This document shows, one piece after another, positions 19,232 to 27,050 of a stretch of DNA of 64,000 nt. This DNA comes from Bacteroides zoogleoformans (GTDB lineage Bacteria; Bacteroidota; Bacteroidia; Bacteroidales; Bacteroidaceae). How positions within the stretch are numbered: the stretch's first letter is position 1; the number at the start of each line of letters is the position of its first letter. The stretch covers positions 434,001-498,000 of the forward strand of contig NZ_CP027231.1 in the NCBI RefSeq assembly GCF_002998435.1. Direction: 5' to 3'. The notes under the pieces are model-generated. The model was given only the letters and a program-made list of their open reading frames with translations, did not search any database and had not been told where the DNA came from. A program made the translations under genes and the position numbers.

Positions 19232-20227
19232 TCAAGGCACTTCGACCTTATTCAATATCTTGCTGACAATTTCGTCCGAGGTCATATTGCCGGCCTCCGC
19301 CTCATACGTCAGGCCGATACGATGGCGCAATACGTCGTGAGCCACGGCACGCACATCTTCCGGAATCACATAGCCGCGACGCTTGATAAACGCATAGCTA
19401 CGGGCTGCCAACGCCAAATTGATAGAAGCACGAGGCGAGCCTCCGAAGCCAATCATATCTTTCAACTCCTTCAAATCATATTTTTCAGGATAGCGTGTGG
19501 CAAATACGATATCAACAATGTATTTTTCAATTTTCTCATCCAGATAAACTTGACGAACAACCTTACGGGCTGCTACTATCTCGTCCGCTTTCAAAATGGG
19601 CTTTACACTAAATTTATCACCATTGATGTTCTGGCGGATAATCAGTTTCTCTTCTTCCAATTTCGGATAGTCGATTACTACTTTCAGCATGAAACGGTCC
19701 ACTTGGGCTTCGGGCAACGGATAAGTACCCTCTTGTTCTATCGGATTTTGCGTAGCCAGCACCAAGAACGGTTCAGGCAGGCCGAAAGTCTCTTTACCGA
19801 TAGTAACCTGACGTTCCTGCATGGCTTCCAACAAGGCACTCTGCACCTTGGCCGGAGCACGGTTAATTTCATCGGCCAATACAAAATTGGCGAAAACGGG
19901 ACCTTTTTTTACTTGAAAGGTTTCGTCTTTCTGACTGTAAACCATTGTACCGATAACATCGGCCGGCAACAAGTCGGGCGTAAACTGAATGCGGCTGTAT
20001 TGAGCATCTATCAGTGACGCCAGTGTCTTGATAGCTAATGTTTTTGCCAAACCGGGCACACCTTCCAACAGTACATGCCCATCAGATAACAACCCTATCA
20101 ACAACGACTCTACCAAATGCTTTTGTCCTACGATGACCTGGTCCATGCCCGTGGTAAGATTGGTAACGAAAGCACTTTGTCTTTCAATCCGCTCATTCAA
20201 TTCGCGAATGTCAACTATTTCAGCCAT
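19232..20227 (-). CDS. MoxR family AAA+ ATPase
   Basis: 331-aa MoxR-type AAA+ ATPase, presumed chaperone for the downstream VWA proteins. Walker A is GVPGLAKT (the MoxR variant), Walker B VLADEINRAP, sensor 1 ATQNPIEQEGTYPLPEAQ and the arginine-finger region VDRFML, with the lid domain at the C-terminus (GGSPRASINLALAARSYA). First gene of the eight-gene bat transcription unit; a TATTTTTG -7 box lies about 70 bases upstream. Confidence 0.94.
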   Translation of the reverse strand: MAEIVDIRELNERIERQSAFVTNLTTGMDQVIVGQKHLVESLLIGLLSDGHVLLEGVPGLAKTLAIKTLASLIDAQYSRIQFTPDLLPADVIGTMVYSQKDETFQVKKGPVFANFVLADEINRAPAKVQSALLEAMQERQVTIGKETFGLPEPFLVLATQNPIEQEGTYPLPEAQVDRFMLKVVIDYPKLEEEKLIIRQNINGDKFSVKPILKADEIVAARKVVRQVYLDEKIEKYIVDIVFATRYPEKYDLKELKDMIGFGGSPRASINLALAARSYAFIKRRGYVIPEDVRAVAHDVLRHRIGLTYEAEAGNMTSDEIVSKILNKVEVP

Positions 20228-20298
20228 AAATCAAACTATTTTTTATATTTAACTTCTTCTTTTATCCCGTTTTTAAAACGGACATTTAAATTCGATCC

Positions 20299-20329
20299 CA
20301 AAAATACAGCAATAAATTAACCATGCCAA
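20299..20329 (-). promoter_or_regulatory. Probable promoter of the bat operon
   Basis: On the minus strand TATTTTTG (20299-20306) fits the -7 consensus TAnnTTTG, and TTG (20327-20329) is 20 bases upstream at the -33 position. Confidence 0.5.
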
Positions 20330-20397
20330 CTAATATTTATTAAAAAAAGATTTGAAACCTTTAGATTAAACTACTTTCATAGAGTTTAGTATTTAAC

Positions 20398-20425
20398 CAA
20401 AAAAAAAGCAGTACGTTTACTGCTT
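20398..20425 (-). terminator. Terminator overlapping the stop codon of the HU-LysM gene
   Basis: A perfect 8-bp stem AAGCAGTA/TACTGCTT with a 4-base loop, followed by about nine T on the minus strand. Its 5' arm contains the last codons and the TAA stop (20417-20419) of the HU-LysM gene. Confidence 0.8.
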
Positions 20426-21451
20426 CTTAGCCAATTTGGGAATCTTGATTATAGTACCGTAAGGTACATTGTCGGGATTCTTAATCACATCCGGATTATG
20501 CTTCGCAATATAGGGCCAAAGAGCCTTTGTCCCATAAAAACGCAATGCTATTTTGGTCAATGTTTCTCCTTCCTTGACTGTATAAACGGTTTCCGTTCCA
20601 ACAATTTGATAGCCTACGGAATCCGGCTCAAAAGGCACGGCGGCTTTTGGTTTTTCTTTCATCGGAACCGACTCTGATATTCCATCCTCTTTTGCAACAG
20701 GGTTCACTGTCGATGCAGCCACAACGGTCTCTATGGTATCCGTTCTGTCTGTCTCTTCAGTAGAGTCCCTTAGAGCAGCGCTGTCAGTCAACGCCGTATT
20801 GCTCTTACCGGCAGAAGCGTCTGTCCGAGGCTCCTCTTTTTTCTCTACCAAGGGTTTGGACAACGGTTTGTCCAGCAGGTCGGGATAATACATGAAAGCC
20901 ACAGCGGCTCCACACAATACTACCACCAATACAACGATACCTATAAAATACTTTATAGTAGAAGCGTCAGCGGCATCTTTCTCATCTGTTGCAACATCTG
21001 TTTGAGGGATATCAGCTTCTTCCACGAGCGTGGGCTTCTCCATGCTACTTATGTCTTCAAGCGTGCGAGTTGTTTCATCGGCTTCCTCTTCATTCTCATC
21101 CTCCAATGGAGTGTCTTCAAAGGTAATATCATCATTCAGGGCAACCGATTCAAAATGCGAGAAAGGCTTGTTCACCGTATCCTTGAGAGCGGCATCGGGT
21201 GTAAACGATACTTTTGTATGCCCTTGGATTTCAAATCTCTCTCCTGTATTTACATTCACACTTTCACGGCTTCCTACCTCTATCAGCTTAAAAGTGCCCA
21301 AGCCTTTTATTTTCACATACTTATCCGTTTCCAGCGCTTCCTCTATCAACTGAAAAAACTCCTTCACAAAGCCATCGGCATGCTTCTTGCTCATGCCATG
21401 CTTTTCGGCAAGCATATCAATCAAATCCTGCATATTCAGTCTTTCATTCAT
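20417..21451 (-). CDS. HU-domain protein with membrane segment and LysM domain
   Basis: 344 aa with an unusual order: an HU/IHF-type DNA-binding domain (about 1-92; GLGTFKLIEVGSRESVNVNTGE and VSFTPDAALKDTVN), an acidic linker (about 105-160), a single membrane helix (about 166-188; KYFIGIVVLVVVLCGAAVAF), a Lys/Thr/Glu-rich linker, and a C-terminal LysM domain (about 292-340; YTVKEGETLTKIALRFYG..PYGTIIKIP). Read literally, HU faces the cytoplasm and LysM the periplasm, so the protein could link DNA to peptidoglycan; this is inference. It directly follows an HU gene (28 bases) and ends the ftsY-rimO-HU unit. Confidence 0.9.
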   Translation of the reverse strand: MNERLNMQDLIDMLAEKHGMSKKHADGFVKEFFQLIEEALETDKYVKIKGLGTFKLIEVGSRESVNVNTGERFEIQGHTKVSFTPDAALKDTVNKPFSHFESVALNDDITFEDTPLEDENEEEADETTRTLEDISSMEKPTLVEEADIPQTDVATDEKDAADASTIKYFIGIVVLVVVLCGAAVAFMYYPDLLDKPLSKPLVEKKEEPRTDASAGKSNTALTDSAALRDSTEETDRTDTIETVVAASTVNPVAKEDGISESVPMKEKPKAAVPFEPDSVGYQIVGTETVYTVKEGETLTKIALRFYGTKALWPYIAKHNPDVIKNPDNVPYGTIIKIPKLAKKQ

Positions 21452-21479
21452 AACTCGGAATTTAAATAAAGGGCCACAA

Positions 21480-21752
21480 CTATTTAAACTTTTCTTTTAG
21501 CAACGCACTCGGTTTATAGGTCAACACTAATTTAGGAGGAACCAGCATACGCTGTTTGGTATTCGGATTTACAGATATGCGCTCCGCTTTCTTCTTTACC
21601 TCGAATGTTCCGAATGTCTGTATGGAAACAACATTTCCGGCCTCAAACTGCCTTGTCATATTCGACAGCAATGAAGCAATCAAATCAGAAGTATCCTTCA
21701 AAGTATACCCCAATCTGCGTGATAATTCGGAAGTAAACTCTTTGTTATTCAA
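21480..21752 (-). CDS. HU family DNA-binding protein
   Basis: 90-aa histone-like protein of the HU/IHF family; it binds and bends DNA as a dimer. Signature segments: FTSELSRRLGYTLKDTSDLI, VSIQTFGTFEVKKKAERISVNP and the arm region NTKQRMLVPPKLVLTYKPS. It lies 21 bases after rimO and 28 bases before the membrane HU-LysM gene on the same strand; the two HU domains might form mixed dimers, which is speculation. Confidence 0.93.
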   Translation of the reverse strand: MNNKEFTSELSRRLGYTLKDTSDLIASLLSNMTRQFEAGNVVSIQTFGTFEVKKKAERISVNPNTKQRMLVPPKLVLTYKPSALLKEKFK

Positions 21753-21773
21753 AATACCTGCTTTAAAAATAAG

Positions 21774-23072
21774 TTAGATGATTCGTCCATAAAGGTCGAA
21801 ATCATCGGAATTGACAATCTCCGCTTGATAAAAGCCACCCATATTCAGCTGCGACTCTCCACGCTCTATCAGCACCTCCGGATCTACTTCCGGAGAATCG
21901 AACTCTGTACGACCGATATAATAGTCACCTTCCAAGCGGTCAATGACAACCTTCATCTTCCTGCCTACCTTCGCCGCACTCAATTCTCCTGAAATGCCTT
22001 GTTGAATAGACATCAGTTCGTCCAGACGCGCCTGTTTCACCTCTTGCGGAATTGCATCCTCATATTGCGCGGCGGCATAAGTGCCTTCCTCCTCGGAGTA
22101 AGCAAAAGCCCCCATCCTGTCGAAACGTACCTCACGGACAAAATCTTTCAGTTCTTCAAAGTCGGCTTCCGTCTCTCCCGGATGCCCCACCATAAGTGTT
22201 GTGCGAAGATGAATGCCGGGCACTTCCTTACGGAACCGCTCTATCAATCTGTAAGTTTCGGCCTTCGTCACATGCCGGCGCATTTTCCGCAACATATTGT
22301 CACTGATGTGCTGCAAAGCGATATCCATATATTTGCACACGTTGTCACGCTCACGCATCACACGGAAAAGTTCTGCAGGAAAATGGGCAGGATAGGCGTA
22401 ATGCAAACGTATCCATTCCACACCGGGAACGGCCGCTATTTGCTCGATCAACTCGGGCAACATTTGCTTTCTATACAAATCCACACCATAATAAGTCAAC
22501 TCTTGTGCTATGACCTGAAATTCCTTAACGCCACGCACCGTCAAATATCTCACCTCATCCAAGATTTCGCCCATTGGACGCGACACATGACGCCCGGTAA
22601 TGATAGGTATGGCACAATAAGAGCACTTCCGGTCACATCCTTCGGATATTTTCAGATAGGCAAAATGATGAGGGGTTGTCAACGTACGCTCTATATGCAA
22701 CTCTTCGCGATAAGTCTTTCCCAAATCCCGCAGCAATTCCTTCCAATTGAACTTTCCGTAGAATTTATCGACCTGGGGTATCTCTACAGCCAACTCTTTA
22801 AGGTAACGCTCCGAAAGACACCCCATCACGTAAAGCTTCTCCAAATCGCCCCTTTCTTTGGCTTGCGCAAACTCCAGAATCATATCAATGGATTCTTGCT
22901 TTGCATCGCCTATAAAGCCGCAGGTATTTATTACGGCAATTTGTCCTTTCGGAGCTTCGGCATCATGCGTCACGGCAAATCCCGCATCTTCCAGCTGGCG
23001 CATCAAATGCTCCGAATCCACCAGATTCTTAGAGCATCCCAATGTTATGATGTCAACCGTTTTCTTTCTCAT
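21774..23072 (-). CDS. rimO: Ribosomal protein S12 methylthiotransferase RimO
   Basis: Radical-SAM methylthiotransferase modifying Asp of ribosomal protein S12; 432 aa. N-terminal UPF0004 domain (ITLGCSKNLVDSEHLM), radical-SAM cluster motif CDRKCSYC near residue 146, and a C-terminal TRAM domain (KVVIDRLEGDYYIGRTEFDSPEVD). The S-K-N-L-V-D-S-E motif separates RimO from MiaB. The start overlaps the ftsY stop by 4 bases (ATGA), indicating translational coupling. Confidence 0.96.
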   Translation of the reverse strand: MRKKTVDIITLGCSKNLVDSEHLMRQLEDAGFAVTHDAEAPKGQIAVINTCGFIGDAKQESIDMILEFAQAKERGDLEKLYVMGCLSERYLKELAVEIPQVDKFYGKFNWKELLRDLGKTYREELHIERTLTTPHHFAYLKISEGCDRKCSYCAIPIITGRHVSRPMGEILDEVRYLTVRGVKEFQVIAQELTYYGVDLYRKQMLPELIEQIAAVPGVEWIRLHYAYPAHFPAELFRVMRERDNVCKYMDIALQHISDNMLRKMRRHVTKAETYRLIERFRKEVPGIHLRTTLMVGHPGETEADFEELKDFVREVRFDRMGAFAYSEEEGTYAAAQYEDAIPQEVKQARLDELMSIQQGISGELSAAKVGRKMKVVIDRLEGDYYIGRTEFDSPEVDPEVLIERGESQLNMGGFYQAEIVNSDDFDLYGRII

Positions 23073-24028
23073 TCATTTTCTCCAAACAATGAAGCCACAA
23101 ATTCCTCTTTACGGAACACTTGGAGGTCTTCCATGCCTTCACCCAGACCGATGTATTTAACCGGTATTTTAAATTGGTCGGAGATGCCGATAACCACTCC
23201 CCCTTTGGCAGTCCCATCCAGTTTGGTGACAGCCATTGCCGTGACTTCAGTGGCCAGCGTAAACTGCTTGGCTTGCTCAAAGGCATTCTGTCCCGTAGAG
23301 CCATCCAGCACCAACAGCACCTCATCAGGCGCGTCAGGAACCACTTTTTTCATCACATTTTTTATCTTGATCAGCTCATTCATCAAGCCCACCTTGTTAT
23401 GAAGGCGTCCGGCCGTATCGATAATCACCACATCTGCGTTGTTGGCCACGGCGGAATTTAACGTATCAAACGCAACAGAAGCCGGGTCGGCACCCATCTT
23501 TTGTTTCACCACCGGAACTCCTACCCGCTCGCCCCAAATGACCAATTGCTCTACGGCGGCGGCACGGAAAGTGTCGGCAGCACCTAAATAGACCGATTTA
23601 CCTGCTTTCTTGAACTGATATGCCAGCTTACCGATAGTTGTGGTCTTCCCTACTCCATTGACGCCCACCACCATGATGACGTATGGCTTGTTTACAATCG
23701 GTGCCTCAAAGTCGTCCACATCGCCGGAGTTATTCTCCGTAAGTAGAGCTGCGATTTCATCGCGCAAAATTCCATTCAGTTCTTGCGCATTCATATATTT
23801 CTCGGCGGCAGCGCGCTTTTCAATACGTTCGATGATTTTCAAAGTTGTTTCCACACCTACGTCTGAAGTAATCAAGACCTCTTCCAGATTATCCAGCACC
23901 TCATCATCTACTCTCGATTTGCCAGCAATGGCCCGTGCAATCTTACCGAACACACTTTCTTTGGTCTTAGATAATCCCTTATCTAATGTCTCTTTCTTCT
24001 CCTTGGAAAAAAAACTAAAAAATCCCAT
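23069..24028 (-). CDS. ftsY: Signal recognition particle receptor FtsY
   Basis: SRP-receptor GTPase that docks ribosome-nascent-chain complexes at the membrane; 319 aa, short because the acidic A domain of E. coli FtsY is absent, as in many Bacteroidetes. N-terminal helical domain (about 1-95), G1 GVNGVGKTTTIGKLA, the RAAA segment TFRAAAVEQL, G3 DTAGRLHN, G4 TKLDGTAKGG and the C-terminal GLGEGMEDL motif. First gene of the ftsY-rimO-HU-HU/LysM unit. Confidence 0.96.
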   Translation of the reverse strand: MGFFSFFSKEKKETLDKGLSKTKESVFGKIARAIAGKSRVDDEVLDNLEEVLITSDVGVETTLKIIERIEKRAAAEKYMNAQELNGILRDEIAALLTENNSGDVDDFEAPIVNKPYVIMVVGVNGVGKTTTIGKLAYQFKKAGKSVYLGAADTFRAAAVEQLVIWGERVGVPVVKQKMGADPASVAFDTLNSAVANNADVVIIDTAGRLHNKVGLMNELIKIKNVMKKVVPDAPDEVLLVLDGSTGQNAFEQAKQFTLATEVTAMAVTKLDGTAKGGVVIGISDQFKIPVKYIGLGEGMEDLQVFRKEEFVASLFGENE

Positions 24029-24128
24029 ATACTAAAAGTTTTATGCAACTTCATTTCAGAGCCGGCTTGACAAAGTCCGCGGATAGCACATTCTGTTTTA
24101 TATTTCTTCCTCATTTACTCTCCTGCAT

Positions 24129-24216
24129 GTGCAAGCTTACGCTTGTATAAGTGCAAGCTTACGATAGTACAAGTGCTGGCTTATGCTTGTACAAGTGTGA
24201 GGCGATGCTTGCGTAA
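24129..24216. repeat. Four-copy 22-bp tandem repeat upstream of ftsY
   Basis: Units start at 24129, 24151, 24173 and 24195 and follow GTGCAAGCTTACG plus a tail near CTTGTACAA. Copies 1 and 2 are nearly identical; copies 3 and 4 are increasingly diverged. Each unit contains an imperfect internal inverted repeat around AAGCTTA and TTGTA(C/T)AA. Confidence 0.85.
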
Positions 24217-24339
24217 GTGTAAATCACTGAAAAACTTTAAATTACAGAAACGCTATTCATTCATCCACGGAAATTTCGGACTATTCCACATTTTGTACAA
24301 AGATATAACAAAACTAACGAATAATAAAAACTTCATCCT

Positions 24340-24384
24340 TTTTTTTAAAAGAAATCCCCTCACCGGAAATTACCGATAAGGGGA
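24340..24384 (-). terminator. Terminator of rpmB-rpmG-DUF4295
   Basis: On the minus strand TCCCCTTATCGG pairs with CCGGTGAGGGGA (two G-U pairs, loop TAATTT) and is followed by a T-rich run. It is 48 bases past the DUF4295 stop codon. Confidence 0.7.
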
Positions 24385-24431
24385 GCTTTATATGATTCGT
24401 CAGCGCTTTACAGCTACCGCATTCATCTTTT

Positions 24432-24590
24432 TTATTTTTTGAAAAAGTCTTGTACCTTTTCGTTAGGAACCATTTGTTCATCAAAAAAATAAGCGCCGGT
24501 CTTCGGAGACTTAACCATTTTGATAACCTTTGTATAAGCACGACCTTCTTTATTTCCATCGCGCAAACTTGCTACTGTTTTCTTTGCCAT
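24432..24590 (-). CDS. DUF4295 small ribosome-associated family protein
   Basis: 52-aa basic protein MAKKTVASLRDGNKEGRAY..VQDFFKK, matching the DUF4295 family conserved in Bacteroidetes and nearly always encoded right after rpmG. By context it is a candidate ribosomal accessory protein; function unproven. It lies 13 bases downstream of rpmG and is the last gene before the terminator. Confidence 0.9.
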   Translation of the reverse strand: MAKKTVASLRDGNKEGRAYTKVIKMVKSPKTGAYFFDEQMVPNEKVQDFFKK

Positions 24591-24603
24591 GGGTTATACT
24601 GTA

Positions 24604-24792
24604 TTATTTAATTTCTTTATGTACTGTCACTCTCTTCAAAATCGGATTATACTTCTTCAGTTCCAATCTTTCAGTCGTATTTTTTCTATTCTTCGTTGTA
24701 ATGTAACGAGAAGTACCCGGCATACCGCTGTCTTTGTGTTCTGTGCATTCCAGAATCACCTGTACTCTGTTACCTTTCGCTTTTTTTGCCAT
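24604..24792 (-). CDS. rpmG: 50S ribosomal protein L33
   Basis: 62-aa L33 of the large ribosomal subunit. Recognised from [20 protein letters not shown], the [20 protein letters not shown] core and the basic C-terminus. Only one Cys (C16) is present, so this is the zinc-independent form. It sits between rpmB (22 bases upstream) and DUF4295. Confidence 0.96.
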   Translation of the reverse strand: MAKKAKGNRVQVILECTEHKDSGMPGTSRYITTKNRKNTTERLELKKYNPILKRVTVHKEIK

Positions 24793-24814
24793 AATCAGTG
24801 TTCTCCTCTACTTT

Positions 24815-25075
24815 TTAGCCAATAACTCTAATGCTTTTCCAATCACAATAACCTTTAGCTACTGCATCTTTCAAAGCAGCGTCCAGTCCTTTTTTATTAA
24901 TAATGCGCAAACCATTGGCGCAAATGCTCAGGCTGATCCAGCAATCCTGTTCTACATAATAGAACTTCTTCTTAAACAAGTTCAAATCAAAGGTTCTTTT
25001 TGTTCTTCTCTTTGAGTGTGAAACATTGTTGCCAACCATGGCCTTCTTTCCGGTAATTTGACAAATCTTTGACAT
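24815..25075 (-). CDS. rpmB: 50S ribosomal protein L28
   Basis: 86-aa L28. Typical segments: [27 protein letters not shown] at the N-terminus (read in parts) and the C-terminal [16 protein letters not shown]. First gene of the rpmB-rpmG-DUF4295 unit. A possible promoter (TTTG, 16 bases, TTACTTTG) is 50-75 bases upstream. Confidence 0.96.
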   Translation of the reverse strand: MSKICQITGKKAMVGNNVSHSKRRTKRTFDLNLFKKKFYYVEQDCWISLSICANGLRIINKKGLDAALKDAVAKGYCDWKSIRVIG

Positions 25076-25124
25076 TTCTATCTTATTTTTATAGTTTTCT
25101 TTTTTGCCTGTTTCAAACAGAGCG

Positions 25125-25152
25125 CAAAGTAAGCACTTTTATAGTTACCAAA
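25125..25152 (-). promoter_or_regulatory. Possible rpmB promoter
   Basis: On the minus strand TTTG (25149-25152) is followed 16 bases later by TTACTTTG (25125-25132), a near match to the Bacteroides -33/-7 pair with short spacing. Confidence 0.35.
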
Positions 25153-25196
25153 CAAGTTTTTCCTAAAATAATTCACTGTATAATAGCATTTTTTCC

Positions 25197-25667
25197 TCAT
25201 TTCAGCTTATCATAAAGCAGAAAAAGAACGTTTTGAATTGCTTTTTGCACATTTTCCGTTCTTCCCCAATCCCCCTCTTGTTTCATGGTTACAATTTCAT
25301 TTTTATAGGCAACCGCCAGCCAAATTGTCCCCACCGGTTTCTCCGGTGTGCCGCCTCCGGGACCGGCAATGCCGGAAGTGGCAACCGCACAGTCGGAATT
25401 CAGCGATTTCATCGCGCCTTTCACCATTTCCGTGACGGTTTCTTCACTTACAGCTCCGTAATTTTCCAACGTTTCGGCAGAGACATGCAGCAACGTCTTT
25501 TTCACTTCATTGGAATAGGCCACCACGCCGCCCACAAAGTAGCCCGAGCAACCCGGCACGGAAGTTATCAAAGAAGCAACACCTCCTCCGGTACAACTTT
25601 CCGCACAGGAAAGAGTCAAATTCTTCGCCAATAGCAATCGGCCGATTTCTTCTTCTATCTTTTTCAT
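25197..25667 (-). CDS. pncC: CinA-family nicotinamide-nucleotide amidohydrolase
   Basis: 156 aa, the stand-alone C-terminal domain of CinA (PncC), which deamidates NMN to nicotinic acid mononucleotide in pyridine-nucleotide recycling. Family motifs: [20 protein letters not shown] with the catalytic Ser region, [13 protein letters not shown], and [21 protein letters not shown] start at MKKIEEEIG (25667); the frame extends upstream to 25730 but those residues are not family-like. It lies downstream of tsaD, separated by an 11-bp tandem repeat. Confidence 0.92.
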   Translation of the reverse strand: MKKIEEEIGRLLLAKNLTLSCAESCTGGGVASLITSVPGCSGYFVGGVVAYSNEVKKTLLHVSAETLENYGAVSEETVTEMVKGAMKSLNSDCAVATSGIAGPGGGTPEKPVGTIWLAVAYKNEIVTMKQEGDWGRTENVQKAIQNVLFLLYDKLK

Positions 25668-25793
25668 TTGTTTATTATAAGAGGTTGTTTGAAATTTAAT
25701 GAAATTCTTCTTTACCACCGCTGAAACCATACCCCAGCCGTATCAACGCCATGTCTTCCCCGTACCTTCTCCGCATCTATAGAAGCGGAGGAT

Positions 25794-25892
25794 ATGCGGA
25801 GTTGATACGGAGGTGATACGGAGTTGATACGGAGGTTATACGGAGGTTATACGGAGGTTATGCGGAGCGGATACGGAGGTGATGCGGAGCAG
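25794..25892. repeat. Nine-copy 11-bp tandem repeat between tsaD and pncC
   Basis: Units of consensus ATRCGGAGKTK start every 11 bases from 25794 to 25882. Copies 4-6 are identical (ATACGGAGGTT); others differ by one to three bases. The period is not a multiple of three, so it is unlikely to be coding. It starts just past the tsaD stop on the transcribed strand. Confidence 0.9.
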
Positions 25893-25907
25893 ATAGGTTG
25901 GGATTCC

Positions 25908-26927
25908 CTACAATGTAACACGCGAATAAGCAGGCGCCTCCATCGGACAGAATTCCTTGTCCGCAAACTTAAAATACCCTGTAACCGCTATCATGGCGGC
26001 ATTGTCTGTCGTATAACTGAATTTAGGGATAAAGATGTTCCAGCCATACTTCTCGGCATGCTCACGGAAAGCATTGCGCAAACCGTTGTTGGCCGAAACA
26101 CCTCCGGCCACGGCCACTTCCTTTATCTTATATTCTTTAGCGGCCTTACGCAACTTATCCATCAAGATGTCAACGACAGTGGCCTCCAAAGAGGCTGCCA
26201 AATCGGCCTTGTGATGCTCTATGAAGTCGGGATCTTCCTTCATCCATTCGCGCAGAGAATACAGGAACGAGGTTTTCAAGCCACTGAAACTATAATCCAA
26301 TCCGGAGATATGCGGTTTGCTGAACGAAAACGCTTTCGGATTTCCCTGCCGGGCCAGTTTGTCAATAATCGGGCCTCCGGGATAGCCCAGCCCCATCACC
26401 TTAGAACACTTATCAATGGCCTCGCCCGCGGCGTCATCGATGGTCTGCCCCAAAATCTCCATATCGTTGTAAGCCCTTACCAGAATAATCTGAGAGTTTC
26501 CACCGGAAACCAGCAGACAAAGAAAAGGATATTGGGGCTGTACGCTCTCTTCATCTTTCACTTTAATGAAGTGAGCTAACACATGTCCGGTCAAGTGATT
26601 AACGTCAATCATGGGAATGCCGAGCGAACGGGCGAAACCTTTGGCGAAAGACACGCCGACCAACAAAGAGCCCATTAATCCCGGACCGCGGGTGAAAGCC
26701 ACGGCGCTCAACTCTTCTTTGGTTACTCCGGCGCGTTTCAGTGCTTCGTGCACCACCGGAACGATATTTTGCTGATGTGCGCGAGAAGCCAATTCGGGCA
26801 CCACACCGCCATACGCTTCGTGCACAGCCTGACCGGCCACCACATTCGAAAGCAAGTAGCCGTCTTTGATGACTGCCGCCGAAGTATCGTCACAGGAAGA
26901 TTCTATTCCCAAAATAATTGTACTCAT
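25908..26927 (-). CDS. tsaD: tRNA threonylcarbamoyltransferase TsaD
   Basis: Catalytic subunit for N6-threonylcarbamoyladenosine at position 37 of ANN-decoding tRNAs; 339 aa. ASKHA fold with the N-terminal ILGIESSCDDTSAAVI, the metal-binding VNHLTGHVLAH histidines, the SGGNSQIILV loop and the C-terminal VAVAGGVSANNGLR. Partners TsaB/TsaE are outside the window. Divergent from tamB; a TACTTTTG-type -7 box lies on the minus strand at 26953-26960. Confidence 0.97.
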   Translation of the reverse strand: MSTIILGIESSCDDTSAAVIKDGYLLSNVVAGQAVHEAYGGVVPELASRAHQQNIVPVVHEALKRAGVTKEELSAVAFTRGPGLMGSLLVGVSFAKGFARSLGIPMIDVNHLTGHVLAHFIKVKDEESVQPQYPFLCLLVSGGNSQIILVRAYNDMEILGQTIDDAAGEAIDKCSKVMGLGYPGGPIIDKLARQGNPKAFSFSKPHISGLDYSFSGLKTSFLYSLREWMKEDPDFIEHHKADLAASLEATVVDILMDKLRKAAKEYKIKEVAVAGGVSANNGLRNAFREHAEKYGWNIFIPKFSYTTDNAAMIAVTGYFKFADKEFCPMEAPAYSRVTL

Positions 26928-27050
26928 AATGTTTATTTACGTTTAAACAGCGCAAAAGTAGTGATAAAAGTACGATTCATAACGTATTATTTCATATTTT
27001 TGTTGGCTGATTATAAAAATTAACCGCCTATCAGAAAGCTTAAAAGGATT

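Larger units (their letters stand above)
24029..24431. other. ftsY upstream region with repeats
   Basis: This 403-base stretch holds a 22-bp tandem repeat (24129-24216) and the terminator of the ribosomal unit (24340-24384). A plus-strand frame through it only translates the repeat and has no family features. Confidence 0.7.

Noticed and set aside
21999..23402. A 467-aa open frame on the plus strand opposite rimO and ftsY
   Set aside because: Both opposite-strand genes have complete family motifs; the plus frame has no domain, and its length follows from their codon use.
24129..24216. A CRISPR-like array ahead of ftsY
   Set aside because: Units abut with no spacers, they diverge from each other, and no cas gene is present.
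25794..25892. The 11-bp array as a CRISPR or coding repeat
   Set aside because: Units are too short for CRISPR, contain no spacers, and the period is not a multiple of three.
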